The notes below the pieces were generated by a model. That model was not told where the DNA came from and searched no databases. It worked only from the letters and a program-made list of their open reading frames with translations. A stretch of DNA of 32,191 nt, taken from contig RFIA01000124.1 of the NCBI GenBank assembly GCA_003695675.1, positions 1 through 32,191 on the forward strand, written 5' to 3'. Shown in pieces: positions 32,075 to 32,191 of this stretch. A program made the position numbers and the translations under genes. The stretch comes from Chloroflexota bacterium (GTDB lineage Bacteria > Chloroflexota > Anaerolineae > Aggregatilineales > Phototrophicaceae). The stretch's first letter is position 1, and each line of letters begins with the position of its first letter.

Positions 32075-32191
32075 TTATGCGGGTTCTGTCTTTGTCGATG
32101 GGCTTTCGTCGGTTACATCGACTTTGCCAGCAATTTCGAGCACGCGCTTTTTCTCGACGATTTCATGCTCTAACAACTCATGAGCGAGTTG
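32075..32191 (-). CDS. C-terminal 38 codons of an unknown protein (partial)
   Basis: Only the end of this gene is inside the window. The residues (QLAHELLEHEIVEKKRVLEI, then a polar tail rich in Asp, Ser, Thr and Lys ending in PA) form an amphipathic helix plus a disordered tail. The pattern resembles the C-terminal end of FtsH-type zinc proteases (helical LLE.E followed by a charged tail), but the fragment is too short to assert it. The stop is TAA at 32075-32077; codon phase is intact to the window edge. Confidence 0.6.
   Translation of the reverse strand, partial: QLAHELLEHEIVEKKRVLEIAGKVDVTDESPSTKTEPA

Noticed and set aside
1-32191. CRISPR array or cas genes
   Set aside because: No regularly spaced direct repeats of 25-40 bases with unique spacers and no Cas-like protein were seen.
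1-32191. tRNA or rRNA genes, phage integration site
   Set aside because: No cloverleaf-like block with CCA-end, no rRNA-like segment, and no integrase other than the IS transposase.

Overview
The window looks like chromosomal DNA from a member of the Chloroflexota, probably an Anaerolineae-type filament former. This is an inference from gene style, not from a marker gene. The support is a membrane-bound SGNH hydrolase with a two-cysteine extracytoplasmic beta domain, a GT39-like membrane glycosyltransferase with a C-terminal beta-sandwich domain, and PAS/PAS/GAF hybrid-sensor kinases, all of a kind common in that phylum. I see no rRNA, tRNA, CRISPR array, phage genes or plasmid origin. Coding density is high and base composition is fairly even. 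The one clear foreign element is an IS3-family insertion sequence at the left end.

Layout. (1) 192-1321: an intact IS3-family element (orfA, orfB, A-rich slippery site, imperfect terminal repeats, 3-bp target duplication CAG) inserted 4 bp downstream of the methylmalonyl-CoA mutase stop codon, inside a hairpin. (2) 6892 down to 1326, minus strand: a six-gene operon reading acyl-CoA dehydrogenase, MDR-family oxidoreductase, unknown protein, GNAT acetyltransferase, CYTH phosphatase/cyclase-like protein and methylmalonyl-CoA mutase large subunit. (3) 7072-9512: phosphofructokinase and a TrkA-N potassium channel, plus strand. (4) 9654-14508: a TIR-domain protein, a small four-helix membrane protein, and the carboxylase subunits (carboxyltransferase, biotin carboxylase, biotin carrier), plus strand. 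(5) 14518-16995: an MFS transporter and QueG, minus strand. (6) 17071-20339: a methyltransferase, a zinc-ribbon/FHA protein, a GT1-type glycosyltransferase (minus) and a VOC protein with a strong promoter and operator-like repeat. (7) 20671-27272: a giant TPR protein, a membrane SGNH hydrolase and a GT39-like membrane protein. (8) 27377-31605: two paralogous PAS-PAS-GAF histidine kinases in tandem. (9) 31606-32191: a hairpin-rich non-coding stretch and the last 38 codons of a minus-strand gene.

How the genes work together. Metabolically, the dehydrogenase operon and the carboxylase cluster are two ends of one route: acyl-CoA oxidation feeds propionyl-CoA, the biotin-dependent carboxylase (with the Asp that marks propionyl-CoA preference) makes methylmalonyl-CoA, and the mutase makes succinyl-CoA. 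The mutase small (B12-binding) subunit and the epimerase are not in the window.

Non-coding observations most worth a check: a dispersed CGCAAAG-type inverted repeat in three places; a second possible family of 3'-end elements rich in CTGAC/GTCAG words at three minus-strand gene ends, one of them split by the IS; an 11-bp perfect inverted repeat overlapping the VOC promoter; a likely leaderless promoter at 10422-10457; and a cluster of stacked hairpins at 31846-32006. I found no clearly new multi-gene system. The TIR protein is the best stand-alone candidate for an uncharacterised defence or NAD-consuming factor.
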